Assembly (NCBI GenBank): GCA_964563885.1
Contig: CAZLYX010000007.1
Coordinates: forward strand, 1-55,006
Origin: CAZLYX01 sp964563885
GTDB taxonomy: Bacteria; Pseudomonadota; Gammaproteobacteria; Burkholderiales; Neisseriaceae
Direction: 5' to 3'
Length of the DNA: 55,006 bases
The translations under genes and the position numbers were made by a program. The notes below the pieces were generated by a model. That model made no database searches, had not been told where the DNA came from, and saw only the letters and a list, made by a program, of their open reading frames with translations. This document shows positions 1-7,191 of this stretch, piece after piece; position 1 is the first letter of the stretch, and each line of letters begins with the position of its first letter.

Positions 1-124
1 TTTTAGTGATGATAGAAACAATCTCTACACCTGGCGCTACTTCAATAACTACTTCAGTGTTAACTACACCTTCGTTGATGCTTTTTACAATGCCTTTGAT
101 TTGGTTACGAGCGCTGAGTTTCAT
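1..124 (-). CDS. Mop/TOBE-domain molybdate-binding protein, N-terminal part (runs off left edge)
   Basis: The first 41 codons of a minus-strand gene start at an ATG complementary to 122-124, preceded by an AAAGGA ribosome binding site. The peptide begins MKLSARNQIKGIVKSI, continues into NEGVVNTEVVIEVAPG and ends at the window edge in IVSIITK. The N-x-I-x-G-x-V layout followed by a V-x-x-E-V-x-I-E strand is typical of the Mop/TOBE fold, which binds molybdate or tungstate oxyanions, as small molbindins or as the C-terminal domain of ModE and ModC. Because the Mop motif starts at residue 1, a stand-alone molbindin (about 70 residues) is most likely. The rest of the gene lies outside the window. 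Confidence 0.75.
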   Translation of the reverse strand, partial: MKLSARNQIKGIVKSINEGVVNTEVVIEVAPGVEIVSIITK

Positions 125-318
125 GGCAATTCCTTTTGATAATTGAGTCGAAAAAGACTTGGAGTATCTGGAATTGTAGGACTATATTTTTAAGAAATAA
201 ATACTTATAAAGTATGACTATGATTAAAATCTAGCAGGCATTGTCAATACATGTAATCTGGAATCGAAAAAATAGTAAGATATGAAAACTCTAGACCATT
301 TGGAAAATGATAATAAAT

Positions 319-370
319 AAGGCTACCTGAAAAACAACGCGATTTGTGTGATGGTTTTTCAGGTAGCCTC
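319..370 (-). terminator. Paired-DUS hairpin, terminator of the CitE-like gene
   Basis: AGGCTACCTGAA at 320-331 and TTCAGGTAGCCT at 358-369 form a long-looped inverted repeat just beyond the stop of the minus-strand CitE-like gene. Paired uptake sequences acting as intrinsic terminators are known in Neisseriaceae. The loop of about 26 nt is longer than in the other pairs here, so termination strength is uncertain. Confidence 0.55.
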
Positions 371-386
371 TTATATAGATTAATAC

Positions 387-1199
387 TTAAGCGTTTTCTT
401 GTAAGAGCCGTCTTGCACTCACGATAACAGGTAAATCAATCATTTGGCCATCTACATTAAACACGGCAGAGCCTGTTTCATCAGCAGTTTGGCAAACTTT
501 GCGGGCAAACGCCAATTCTTCGGCAGTGGCTCGCAATGCCTCATGAACAAGAGGCACTTGTGAAGGGTGGATGCAAAGCATACCTCCAAAACCCAGGTCA
601 CGCCATTGTGATAAACGTTTGAGCAAACCCGCCTCATTGTTGAAATCTGGATAAGAGCTATCGATAGGCCGCATAAGTCCGTTGGCAGCCGAGTGAATCA
701 GTAAATCTGTGCGCAACCGGCAAAAAAACATTTCAGCGGCGGCAGAGCCTTTTTTTAAGCCAAGCTCATTGGCCAAATCTAGGCAGCCGAAACTCAAGCC
801 ACTCACACCTTTAGCATGCGCAATTTGGGGCAGCGCTACCATACCTTTGGCGCTTTCAATCACGGCAATAACTGGTTTGCCTAGTTTGTCAGCAACGCGA
901 CGGACATCGGCAGAGGTCTCTGTTTTCGGTAACAGCACGCCAATTAAACAGCTTAACTCTGCCGCTGCTTGCAAATCGGCTTCGTGTTCAGGGCTAGAAG
1001 CCGAGTTAAGACGTAGCCAAATTGGAGGGCCTTCATAATTTGCCAAAGATTGGCGAACGGATGCTTTTTTGTCAGCTTCAACAGCATCTTCCCAATCTAC
1101 AATGACGCCATCTGCTTTGGTGGCGAATGCTTTGGGAATAAGTTCAAGTTGCGTTCCAGGAACGAATAATAAAGTACGCAGGATTAGAGTTTTGTACAT
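387..1199 (-). CDS. HpcH/HpaI aldolase / CitE-like citrate lyase beta-subunit family protein
   Basis: A 270-residue protein of the HpcH/HpaI-CitE family, TIM-barrel enzymes that cleave or form acyl-CoA C-C bonds with a divalent metal. Visible family signatures are RTLLFVPGTQ near the N-terminus, VIVDWEDAV (residues about 33-41, metal/substrate region), LPKTE (about 90), VIAVIESAKG (about 111-120, metal-binding glutamate), LSFGCLDLANELG and the C-terminal CIHPSQV. A GGAGAG ribosome binding site precedes the ATG. No citD, citF or citC neighbour is present, so this is probably not a citrate lyase complex subunit but a stand-alone CitE-like lyase (for example citramalyl-CoA or malyl-CoA lyase type). 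The exact substrate cannot be told from sequence. Confidence 0.82.
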   Translation of the reverse strand: MYKTLILRTLLFVPGTQLELIPKAFATKADGVIVDWEDAVEADKKASVRQSLANYEGPPIWLRLNSASSPEHEADLQAAAELSCLIGVLLPKTETSADVRRVADKLGKPVIAVIESAKGMVALPQIAHAKGVSGLSFGCLDLANELGLKKGSAAAEMFFCRLRTDLLIHSAANGLMRPIDSSYPDFNNEAGLLKRLSQWRDLGFGGMLCIHPSQVPLVHEALRATAEELAFARKVCQTADETGSAVFNVDGQMIDLPVIVSARRLLQENA

Positions 1200-1683
1200 T
1201 TTTTCTCTCCAGATTTTACTGGTTATTTTGACTGTTATTGGCTTTCACACGGCTACAAGCTGTGAAAATTTGGTTACTTTTTTGATGGGTTTTTATATAG
1301 TCTATGTGTGTATCTTTATGTTAACACGTATCGTCTATTTTTATACATATAGGGTTTTATAATTACATAGGTAAGTCAGTAAATTGAAGTATTCTATCCA
1401 CATTTTTAGAGGTGTTTAATAACCATTATTTTTGGCATAGAAAATTGTGATTTTATGGCATGAAAAATTGATCATTTTTGATAAAAGTTGGCTAAGGTTT
1501 TGAAGTTGGTTAAGTATTTAGCATTGGTTCAAAAGTGCAGCTTGCCAAGTAATTGCAACAGGCAACACGCAACTAATTGGGTCGCGTGAGTGTAAGTTTT
1601 GACGTGTGTTAGTAATAAAGTTATCGCAAACTTATTTGTTACACTGATTGTATTAAAGGAGCAGTGAGAAAACACGTGTCTAA

Positions 1684-1839
1684 TACGAAAGTGTTTTTAA
1701 AGAGGTTAAAGGTGTTTTCATTGTATACGGAGCTACAGGGGCAAGAATTAGAATAAAAAATAATACATGCTATTTTGTTGGCGTTTCAATTGGTTCATGG
1801 TTTTATTTGGTAAAGAAATTAGAGCTTAAACCATCATAA
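1684..1839 (+). pseudogene. Possible gene remnant in the 1200-1894 intergenic stretch
   Basis: The 695-base stretch between the CitE-like gene and the DUF3108 gene holds no full gene. One frame is open for 51 codons after a TAA at 1681-1683 and reads protein-like (EVKGVFIVYGATGARIRI, then a hydrophobic stretch with FVGVSIGSWFYLV, ending KKLELKPS). It has no ATG, GTG or TTG near its beginning and no ribosome binding site, so if real it is the 3' remnant of a decayed gene. The family was not recognised. The rest of the stretch is AT-rich and shows nothing supportable apart from the terminator at its right end. Confidence 0.22.
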
Positions 1840-1841
1840 TT

Positions 1842-1875
1842 AAAAGGCTACCTGAAGGTTTTCAGGTAGCCTTTT
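1842..1875 (-). terminator. Paired-DUS terminator of the DUF3108 gene
   Basis: AAAAGGCTACCTGAA (1842-1856), a 4-nt loop and TTCAGGTAGCCTTTT (1861-1875) make a perfect 15-bp stem with A and T runs on both sides. It lies 19 bases past the stop of the minus-strand DUF3108 gene and reads as a bidirectional intrinsic terminator. Confidence 0.8.
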
Positions 1876-1894
1876 TAACAGCATAGTAGTTTGA

Positions 1895-2566
1895 TTAAGG
1901 TTTAATGGTTTTACCGTTGATTTTGACACTTGTCAGTTTTAGATTGTAGTTTTTACCATCATCGCTATAGTTGATTTGTGCCGGTACATTACCTAAATTT
2001 GGGGCAAATGCATAAGCAGCAGTGCTGTCACCACGACGCAAGCTGTATTTATTGACGGTGGTTTTGCCGCCAGCAATGCTTTGTGTGGCCGTGCCAGTTT
2101 TAGTTAATCCGCTGGCAGAATAGAGTTTTTTACCGTTGGTAATTTTAAGACCAACGGGTAATTTACCTTCGTTGAGCGCCAGTTGCCAAGATAAAGTGAA
2201 TAAATCCATCACTGGGCCAGAAACTGTTTCGTTGTGAAGCTCGCCGGCTTTACCCAAGGTTATTTGGTTGCCACTAAATTTGGCTTCGGCATAGGTTTTG
2301 CCATTGCGAATATCTTTATAGTAGCTAGGTTTAAGCTGATTATCGACAATGCTGCCACCGCTTACAAAGCGCATTTTATACATAGGCACATTGATATTGG
2401 CGGTAACTGTGTAATTGTTGCCGGTGCGCTTAAATGTCATGGTAGCAGGAATGCCGTAACTGCCACTGTATTTTAACTCGGCAGATTGTGGAATCTCAGC
2501 AGCCTGAGCTTGAGTAGCAAACATCATTGCGGCGGCGGCAATCATAGCGCGGGCGGTGGTGTTCAT
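1895..2566 (-). CDS. DUF3108 family periplasmic protein
   Basis: A protein of about 223 residues when started at the ATG complementary to 2564-2566, which has a good AAGGAAAC ribosome binding site and gives a clear signal peptide (MNTTARAMIAAAAMMFATQA, cleavage after AQA). An in-frame upstream start exists at 2659 but would put 31 non-signal residues in front. The mature part is beta-rich (SAELKYSGSYGIPATMTFKR, MYKMRFVSGG, YAEAKFSG), matching the DUF3108 pattern of exported beta-proteins of unknown function common in beta- and gammaproteobacteria. A role in envelope biogenesis is only guessed from export. It has its own terminator. Confidence 0.75.
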   Translation of the reverse strand: MNTTARAMIAAAAMMFATQAQAAEIPQSAELKYSGSYGIPATMTFKRTGNNYTVTANINVPMYKMRFVSGGSIVDNQLKPSYYKDIRNGKTYAEAKFSGNQITLGKAGELHNETVSGPVMDLFTLSWQLALNEGKLPVGLKITNGKKLYSASGLTKTGTATQSIAGGKTTVNKYSLRRGDSTAAYAFAPNLGNVPAQINYSDDGKNYNLKLTSVKINGKTIKP

Positions 2567-2686
2567 GTGTTTCCTTATTAAATTGGACATACTTAAAAAC
2601 GGATCTATTATGAGACGAACAATATTAAAGATGCGGATGGTTTGTGTAAAAAAACGCATCTTTAGGCAAGCTTGAAAATTGAGCTT

Positions 2687-2752
2687 TTAATGCTGCTTAA
2701 ACACTTTACTGCATTCGTTGGTAGTTAATTTAGCTTCGTCGTCTTTTTTCAT
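2687..2752 (-). CDS. Possible 21-residue small protein
   Basis: An ATG with an AAGGTGA ribosome binding site 6 bases upstream opens a 21-codon frame that reads MKKDDEAKLTTNECSKVFKQ plus a final H. It is charged, soluble-looking and has one cysteine. It lies 120 bases upstream of the DUF3108 start on the same strand. The spacing and Shine-Dalgarno sequence argue for translation; the length leaves homology unassignable. It could be a leader peptide or chance. Confidence 0.3.
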   Translation of the reverse strand: MKKDDEAKLTTNECSKVFKQH

Positions 2753-2980
2753 TAGCTATCACCTTAGATTATTGGTTAAACACTTGTTGTAAATCGATCA
2801 ATTTCTATTAATGACTAAATTAGAATAATTAGGATAACAATATTAATAAGCGATTATAAGGTGCAGGCTGAGCATTATTATTGGAAGAACAATAGCAATT
2901 CAGAAAGTCAGTAGACTAAAATTGTATTAACTAGAGTCTATAAAAGGTAAAAAATAGGGGTATTTCATTATTTTATTTTG

Positions 2981-3080
2981 NNNNNNNNNNNNNNNNNNNN
3001 NNNNNNNNNNNNNNNNNNNNNNNNNNNNNNNNNNNNNNNNNNNNNNNNNNNNNNNNNNNNNNNNNNNNNNNNNNNNNNNN
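2981..3080. other. Assembly gap (100 N)
   Basis: Exactly 100 N, a conventional placeholder size. The right flank is a 7-bp tandem array, which probably caused the break, so the true size of the gap and the array length are unknown. The left flank (2753-2980) is AT-rich non-coding sequence. Confidence 0.95.
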
Positions 3081-3142
3081 ACCTATGACCTATGACCTAT
3101 GACCTATGACCTATGACCTATGACCTATGACCTATGACCTAT
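3081..3142. repeat. Tandem heptamer array, unit ACCTATG
   Basis: About 8.9 uninterrupted copies of ACCTATG run from the assembly gap to 3142, and the array very likely continues into the gap. Because 7 is not a multiple of 3, every frame is cycled: the plus strand meets TGA and the minus strand meets TAG in each 21-bp period, so the array cannot be translated through. It lies 75 bp past the 3' end of the unrecognised gene at 3218-3715. Confidence 0.95.
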
Positions 3143-3217
3143 ATTAAGCTGGTTTACAGCATGTCGTTTCTTAGATAGTTAAATGACCAGAGTTCCTGCA
3201 CTAACCCCTGCCAATTG

Positions 3218-3715
3218 TTAACCTTGACGCTCCGTGTGTTTTCTTGGCTTGCCAGATACCATTGATTTAGGGTCATATTTCGGTTCAAAATCAATGTAGA
3301 GTTCACAGTTGTATATAAAAATAAGAGCGCTTAATTTCTCTATTCCTTCCTCTCTCACCGACCCAACAAATCCGTTTGAGGTGCTGAGAGTGGCGAGCCA
3401 AGTTCCAAATTCGAGGAATTGTTCATAGAAACCCTCCTGTTTCTGAGAAGGCAGGCGAAGACATAGCTTCTTAAATGCTCCTTTGGTATCTCTTCCATGC
3501 TCCCAAATGCTCGATACGAAAGGCCCAGAAGGGAAGTCTCGGTACGAATACCAGTAAGGGAATTTAGGCAATCCATCCTTAAAGAATCTGTGTGTGGGAA
3601 GCTCGGTTGGCGTCCCACCGTTGCCATGGATGAGGTATTGGAGTGCCGAATCCTCAACTTCAGATAAATCACGCCGAAGGTCCATCTCAAAATCAATTGT
3701 GTAATAACTAGACAT
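3218..3715 (-). CDS. Unrecognised cytosolic protein, possibly horizontally acquired
   Basis: A 165-residue protein with no signal peptide and no membrane segment, rich in aromatic residues (YYTIDFEMDL at the N-terminus, FPYWYSYRDFPSGPF about residues 52-66, FGTWLATLSTS about 103-113, CELYIDFEPKYDP near the C-terminus). I do not recognise the family. A small, soluble, orphan protein with a basic tail next to a repeat array resembles an orphan immunity protein of a polymorphic toxin system, but no toxin is visible and this is a guess. Base composition looks more balanced than that of its neighbours, and no DUS occurs between 1872 and 4420, which fits imported DNA. The ribosome binding site is weak (AGG, 9 bases upstream). 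Confidence 0.6.
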   Translation of the reverse strand: MSSYYTIDFEMDLRRDLSEVEDSALQYLIHGNGGTPTELPTHRFFKDGLPKFPYWYSYRDFPSGPFVSSIWEHGRDTKGAFKKLCLRLPSQKQEGFYEQFLEFGTWLATLSTSNGFVGSVREEGIEKLSALIFIYNCELYIDFEPKYDPKSMVSGKPRKHTERQG

Positions 3716-3765
3716 AGGTAACGACCTGAAACTAATATTCTAAAAGGAGCAAAGTCTTGTTCGGT

Positions 3766-4395
3766 CTATGCGAGTAGTTGCAGTTGGTCATTTTGGTTTG
3801 GTTGCGTATTGAACACGCGATTGCCCTGACAATGTAAATGGCCAGCAATAAAATCGGCTACAGCGCGTGGTAACAATTGGTGTTCTACGCTCAACACACG
3901 AGCGGCAATGTCATCAGCATTGTCGTTATCTAGAATAGGCACCACGCCTTGGGTAATAATGGGGCCACAATCTAAGTCTGGGGTTACAAAATGGATGCTA
4001 CAGCCAGCAAGGCGGCAACCCGCTTCGAGTGCGCGCTCATGTGTGTTTAAACCTGTAAACGCAGGCAAAAGTGAAGGGTGGATATTGATTAATTTACCTT
4101 CATAATGACGACAAAAATCAGGCGTAAGAATACGCATAAACCCTGCTAAAACAACTAAATCAGGTTCATACTTATCTATTAAAGTCATCATCGCGTGATC
4201 AAATTCAAGGCGGCTGCCATAAGCTTTGTGATCTAGGCTAGCGGTAGTGATGCCGCGTTCTGCTGCCCAAATTAAGCCAGCGGCATCAGGGCGATTGCTC
4301 AATACAGCAGCAATATTAGCATTGGGAATATCAGCCGCTACGATGGCTTGCATATTGCTGCCACGACCAGAAATCAAGATGACGATGTTTTTCAT
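3766..4395 (-). CDS. purN: Phosphoribosylglycinamide formyltransferase 1 (GAR transformylase)
   Basis: Transfers the formyl group of 10-formyl-tetrahydrofolate to GAR, the third step of purine synthesis. The 209-residue length fits PurN. The N-terminal ILISGRGSNMQAI is the phosphate-binding loop. INIHPSLLPAF carries the catalytic Asn-x-His pair, and HFVTPDLDCGPII carries the catalytic Asp. The last ~20 residues (after FIAGHLHCQGNRVF) form a Gln/Asn-rich tail beyond the core. It is transcribed alone; a DUS lies just upstream at 4420-4431. purF is elsewhere in this window, so purine genes are scattered. Confidence 0.95.
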   Translation of the reverse strand: MKNIVILISGRGSNMQAIVAADIPNANIAAVLSNRPDAAGLIWAAERGITTASLDHKAYGSRLEFDHAMMTLIDKYEPDLVVLAGFMRILTPDFCRHYEGKLINIHPSLLPAFTGLNTHERALEAGCRLAGCSIHFVTPDLDCGPIITQGVVPILDNDNADDIAARVLSVEHQLLPRAVADFIAGHLHCQGNRVFNTQPNQNDQLQLLA

Positions 4396-4522
4396 TAAAA
4401 TTCTCGTTGAGTAAAGGCTTTCAGGTAGCCTTTTATACTTATTGTGTTTATTGAGCGTTATTTATATTTGTGTATTTGAAATGTCTAAATTAATGTTGAT
4501 TGTTTTTTGAGAGTGTTAACAA

Positions 4523-4753
4523 TCAACTTTCTTGTATTACCAATTTTTTGACTATTTTGTGTACATATGGAGCAACAAAAAACACTATTGGAAAAGCACA
4601 GGCATAAGCTTTTACAAATGCACCCATCCAAATAGATACAAATCCGTTAACAAAACCTAAATTAATATAGGTGATGATTAAACTCATGATAAAGCTCATA
4701 AACATGCTCATAAAGAAAGCAAACAGCAATCGTTCATATTTTTTATCTAACAT
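4523..4753 (-). CDS. DUF2798 family small membrane protein
   Basis: A 76-residue protein with two hydrophobic helices (LLFAFFMSMFMSFIMSLIIT and FPIVFFVAPYVHKIV) and a W-x-x-A-F-x-x-A-Y-x-x-A-F-P-I segment between, the pattern of DUF2798. Function unknown. The start chosen is the ATG complementary to 4751-4753 because AGAGGAAAAA stands directly in front of it; an upstream in-frame ATG at 4783 has no such site and would overlap a DUS-proximal leader. Confidence 0.72.
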   Translation of the reverse strand: MLDKKYERLLFAFFMSMFMSFIMSLIITYINLGFVNGFVSIWMGAFVKAYACAFPIVFFVAPYVHKIVKKLVIQES

Positions 4754-4803
4754 TTTTTCCTCTATAAAAGTGCTGTAAGACAAATAAGGTTAGGCTACCT
4801 GAA

Positions 4804-5070
4804 TTATTTGAGCTGGCTGTCTTTGCTGCCGCGCCGATTATACGCGCTTTGGAATGCTTGTTCGCGGTCGTAAATTTCTTGGCAGGTAATGCATAATTGC
4901 ACACCTGGCAAAGCTGTGCGCCGCCCTTCGGGAATAGTATTGCCGCATTCGATGCATTCAGTTGCGCTTTGCCCGTGCGGCAGATTTTGCCGTACAAAAG
5001 TGAGTGCATCTTCGAGTGAAGCATCAATTTGTGCTTGTTCTGCGCCATCCGGTGCCCAGCCGCCAGCCAT
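4804..5070 (-). CDS. DksA/TraR C4-type zinc-finger protein (YbiI family)
   Basis: An 88-residue protein matching the E. coli YbiI layout: N-terminal GWAPDGAEQAQIDASLEDAL, the zinc-finger CIECGNTIPEGRR with its second pair CITCQ, and the highly conserved C-terminal YNRRGSKDSQLK. The four cysteines (C-x2-C-x17-C-x2-C) should bind one zinc. DksA-fold proteins act in the RNA polymerase secondary channel, but YbiI lacks the long coiled coil and its role is not established. The stop codon lies beside the DUS at 4792-4803. Confidence 0.85.
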   Translation of the reverse strand: MAGGWAPDGAEQAQIDASLEDALTFVRQNLPHGQSATECIECGNTIPEGRRTALPGVQLCITCQEIYDREQAFQSAYNRRGSKDSQLK

Positions 5071-5121
5071 ATTATTTTACCTAGTTTACATGATGAGCAG
5101 TATTGTCGGATGTGCAGCAGC

Positions 5122-5748
5122 TTACGTCAATAGAGGGAAGATTTGCTTAAACAAACCATAAGCAAGATAGAACATCATCATGGCGATAAAGCCATCTAGC
5201 CATTGCCATACCCGTTCGCGCCGAAACAGCGGCAGCAGAAAACGTGCACCGTAGCCAATGCCAATAAACCAAATTGCGGAAGCGAGCAGGGCGCCTATTA
5301 AAAACAGCAATTTGTCAGATGTGGATAAGGTGACAGCGCTACCGCCGATGAGCATAAGCGTGTCTACGTAAACATGTGGGTTTAATAAAGTGAGCATTAA
5401 GGTTGTGGTGGCGGCTTTTAGAGCGCTGGCTGGTTGATTGGTGTTGCTTGCATTCACGCTAATATGTCCACCGCCTCGCCATGCACGCTTGGCACTATTA
5501 ACACCGTAGCCTAATAAAAATAAGCCGCCCGTTAAAGCTAGAATCATTGTGGCAATATGGCTATCAGCAATTAATGCGCCTACACCTAATACTCCAAAAC
5601 TCATTAAAATGCAGTCGCAAAACCAGCATAAAAATACCACAATACCAACATTTTGTTTGAGTAAGCCTTGCTTCAACACAAATGCGTTTTGAGCGCCGAT
5701 GGCAATGATGATGCTACCTGAAATCATCAGGCCGTTTAAAAATGCATT
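5122..5748 (-). CDS. argO: LysE/ArgO family amino-acid exporter
   Basis: An inner-membrane exporter of basic amino acids (arginine/lysine) with about six hydrophobic segments. GSIIIAIGAQNAFVLKQGLL is the family signature near the N-terminus, and LLNPHVYVDTLMLIGG (central) is the second conserved block. I place the start at a GTG complementary to 5746-5748 (VNAFLNGLMISGS), giving about 208 residues, the family's usual size. A longer frame to 5826 adds a non-conserved leader. No strong ribosome binding site supports either start. It is divergent from an ArgP-type LysR regulator, the classic arrangement in which ArgP senses lysine/arginine and activates the exporter. Whether the substrate is arginine or lysine is not decided. 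Confidence 0.85.
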   Translation of the reverse strand, partial: NAFLNGLMISGSIIIAIGAQNAFVLKQGLLKQNVGIVVFLCWFCDCILMSFGVLGVGALIADSHIATMILALTGGLFLLGYGVNSAKRAWRGGGHISVNASNTNQPASALKAATTTLMLTLLNPHVYVDTLMLIGGSAVTLSTSDKLLFLIGALLASAIWFIGIGYGARFLLPLFRRERVWQWLDGFIAMMMFYLAYGLFKQIFPLLT

Positions 5749-5865
5749 CACAGTGGGCTTGCTTGTATGGGAGTAATAAAGATGCGTATTATGCGATGAT
5801 GTTATGTTGGCTACCAGCAGATACAAAACTTTTCAGGTAGCCTAAATTTTTTTACGGAAACATAT
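5749..5865. promoter_or_regulatory. Divergent argO-argP control region
   Basis: This 117-bp region separates the exporter from its likely LysR-type regulator and should hold both promoters and the ArgP operator; the exact sites could not be fixed. A complete DUS (5832-5843) sits 22 bp before the argP start. Confidence 0.45.
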
Positions 5866-6753
5866 ATGTGGGACAGTAAACAATTGTCAGCATTAGCAGC
5901 AGTAGCAGAGCGTGGCAGCTTTGAAGCGGCCGCAGAAGCACTGGGGATAACGGCTTCGGCAGTGTCACAACGGGTGAGAGCATTAGAGCAAGAAGCAGGT
6001 TTTCCGCTGCTGACTAGGAATCGGCCATGCCGACCCACGGCACAAGGGCAGAAACTGCTGCGCTATATTCGTTCTGCGACATGGTTACAGGAAGAGCTGA
6101 AAAGTGAGCTGGATCAGACTAATCAAGCTTTTGTGTGGCCGATTGCAGTGAACCATGATTCGCTTGATACTTGGTTCTTGCCGGTATTGGCTGAGATTGC
6201 ACAAAGTGAACATGTTTTGCCTGATATTCAAGCCGACAATGAATACCATACTCATAAACTTATGGCTGAAGGCTTGGTCATGGCGGCGGTGAGTACGCGT
6301 GCAGAGGCAATGTCTGGCTGTGAAGCGAAGTATCTAGGCTCGCTTCAATATAAATTATTAGCTTCACCGGAGTTTGCATCACGTTATTTTAATGCAGGCG
6401 TAACGTCTACCCAAATTAAACAAGCGCCGTTGTTGGTGTTTAATCGTAAAGACGATTTGTTGGCAGAATTTTTACGCGAGCATTTTAAAGTCAATGCCAA
6501 GCGCTGTATGAGTTATTATATGCCAGCTTCAATACCTTATTTTCAGGCAGCCTGTTTGGGTTTAGCTTATGGTTTGATACCTGATTGGCAATCAAAAGAG
6601 GCTTTGGCAGAAGGGCGTTTGATTGATTTATTGCCGGGTAAAACAGCACAATCTGATTTATACTGGCATTCTTGGAAAGTTGCCTCGCCACGTTTGCAGC
6701 GACTGAATGATTTGGTTATTGAGCATGCGCAGCGTTTACTTGAGAGTCATTAG
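5866..6753 (+). CDS. argP: LysR-type regulator of the ArgP (IciA) family
   Basis: A 295-residue LysR regulator. The N-terminal helix-turn-helix spans about residues 5-40 (LSALAAVAERGSFEAAAEAL, then ITASAVSQRVRALEQEAG), very close to the ArgP form, followed by PLLTRNRPCRPTAQGQKL. The C-terminal effector domain includes FLPVLAEIAQ and YGLIPDWQSK. It starts at ATG 5866 with GGAAA upstream. Its divergence from the LysE/ArgO exporter strongly supports an ArgP-like role as lysine/arginine-responsive activator. An exact foreign-dialect uptake sequence, TTCAGGCAGCCT, lies in the coding sequence at 6542-6553. Confidence 0.9.
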   Translation: MWDSKQLSALAAVAERGSFEAAAEALGITASAVSQRVRALEQEAGFPLLTRNRPCRPTAQGQKLLRYIRSATWLQEELKSELDQTNQAFVWPIAVNHDSLDTWFLPVLAEIAQSEHVLPDIQADNEYHTHKLMAEGLVMAAVSTRAEAMSGCEAKYLGSLQYKLLASPEFASRYFNAGVTSTQIKQAPLLVFNRKDDLLAEFLREHFKVNAKRCMSYYMPASIPYFQAACLGLAYGLIPDWQSKEALAEGRLIDLLPGKTAQSDLYWHSWKVASPRLQRLNDLVIEHAQRLLESH

Positions 6754-6998
6754 CCATAAATTATGAGGCTTTATGATTAATGTAGCACTGAGGTTGTAAT
6801 TTTATGTTTTGGCTGAGTTTGGCTGATATAATTGTCTAAAAATAAGAAATATAAATAGTTGAAAATAAGCAATTCTAAAAATAATTTACGGGTGGCTTGC
6901 TATTTATATTCAGTATTTTAGACGCTGATAACATCTTAATTTTGTATTGATTAAACGTAAATCAAGTATTTCAAAGCGCAAAATAATATTTTCAGGTA

Positions 6999-7031
6999 GC
7001 CATAGTATAGATATGTTATCTATACTATGGC
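6999..7031. repeat. Perfect 15-bp inverted repeat upstream of fabA
   Basis: The 438-bp stretch between argP and fabA is non-coding and AT-rich. It contains GCCATAGTATAGATA (6999-7013), a TGT loop and its exact complement (7017-7031). The left arm grows out of a DUS-like TTCAGGTAGCC (6991-7001). No T run follows on the plus side, so it is not a classical terminator for argP. It lies about 50 bp before the likely fabA promoter. Confidence 0.8.
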
Positions 7032-7078
7032 GATAGTGTGGTCAATACACTGACTGTTTCTTACTATAATGCAACATC

Positions 7079-7108
7079 TTGACGTATATAAGCTTGCCAG
7101 CATAAAAT
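7079..7108 (+). promoter_or_regulatory. Likely sigma-70 promoter of fabA-fabB
   Basis: TTGACG (7079-7084) and TAAAAT (7103-7108) are separated by 18 bp, placing the transcript start about 75 bp before the fabA ATG. A second TATAAT (7065-7070) lies just upstream without an obvious -35 box. Confidence 0.55.
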
Positions 7109-7191
7109 CAGGCAGCGAAATTTTTTTAGAGTTTTTTGCCTAAAAGCAAAACTGAACAGTAAAATAGTCAGCCAAACAAAAAAGGAAAATC

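Noticed and set aside
2981..3080. First N run as another duplicated contig overlap
   Set aside because: The two flanks share no sequence; the right flank is the tandem array, so it is a repeat-caused gap of unknown size.
3081..3142. Heptamer array as a CRISPR or as coding repeats for phase variation
   Set aside because: There are no spacers, and every frame on either strand hits a stop within 21 bp.
6754..7191. A tRNA or small RNA gene before fabA
   Set aside because: The only structure is a simple 15-bp hairpin; no cloverleaf, TTCRA box or conserved RNA motif is visible.
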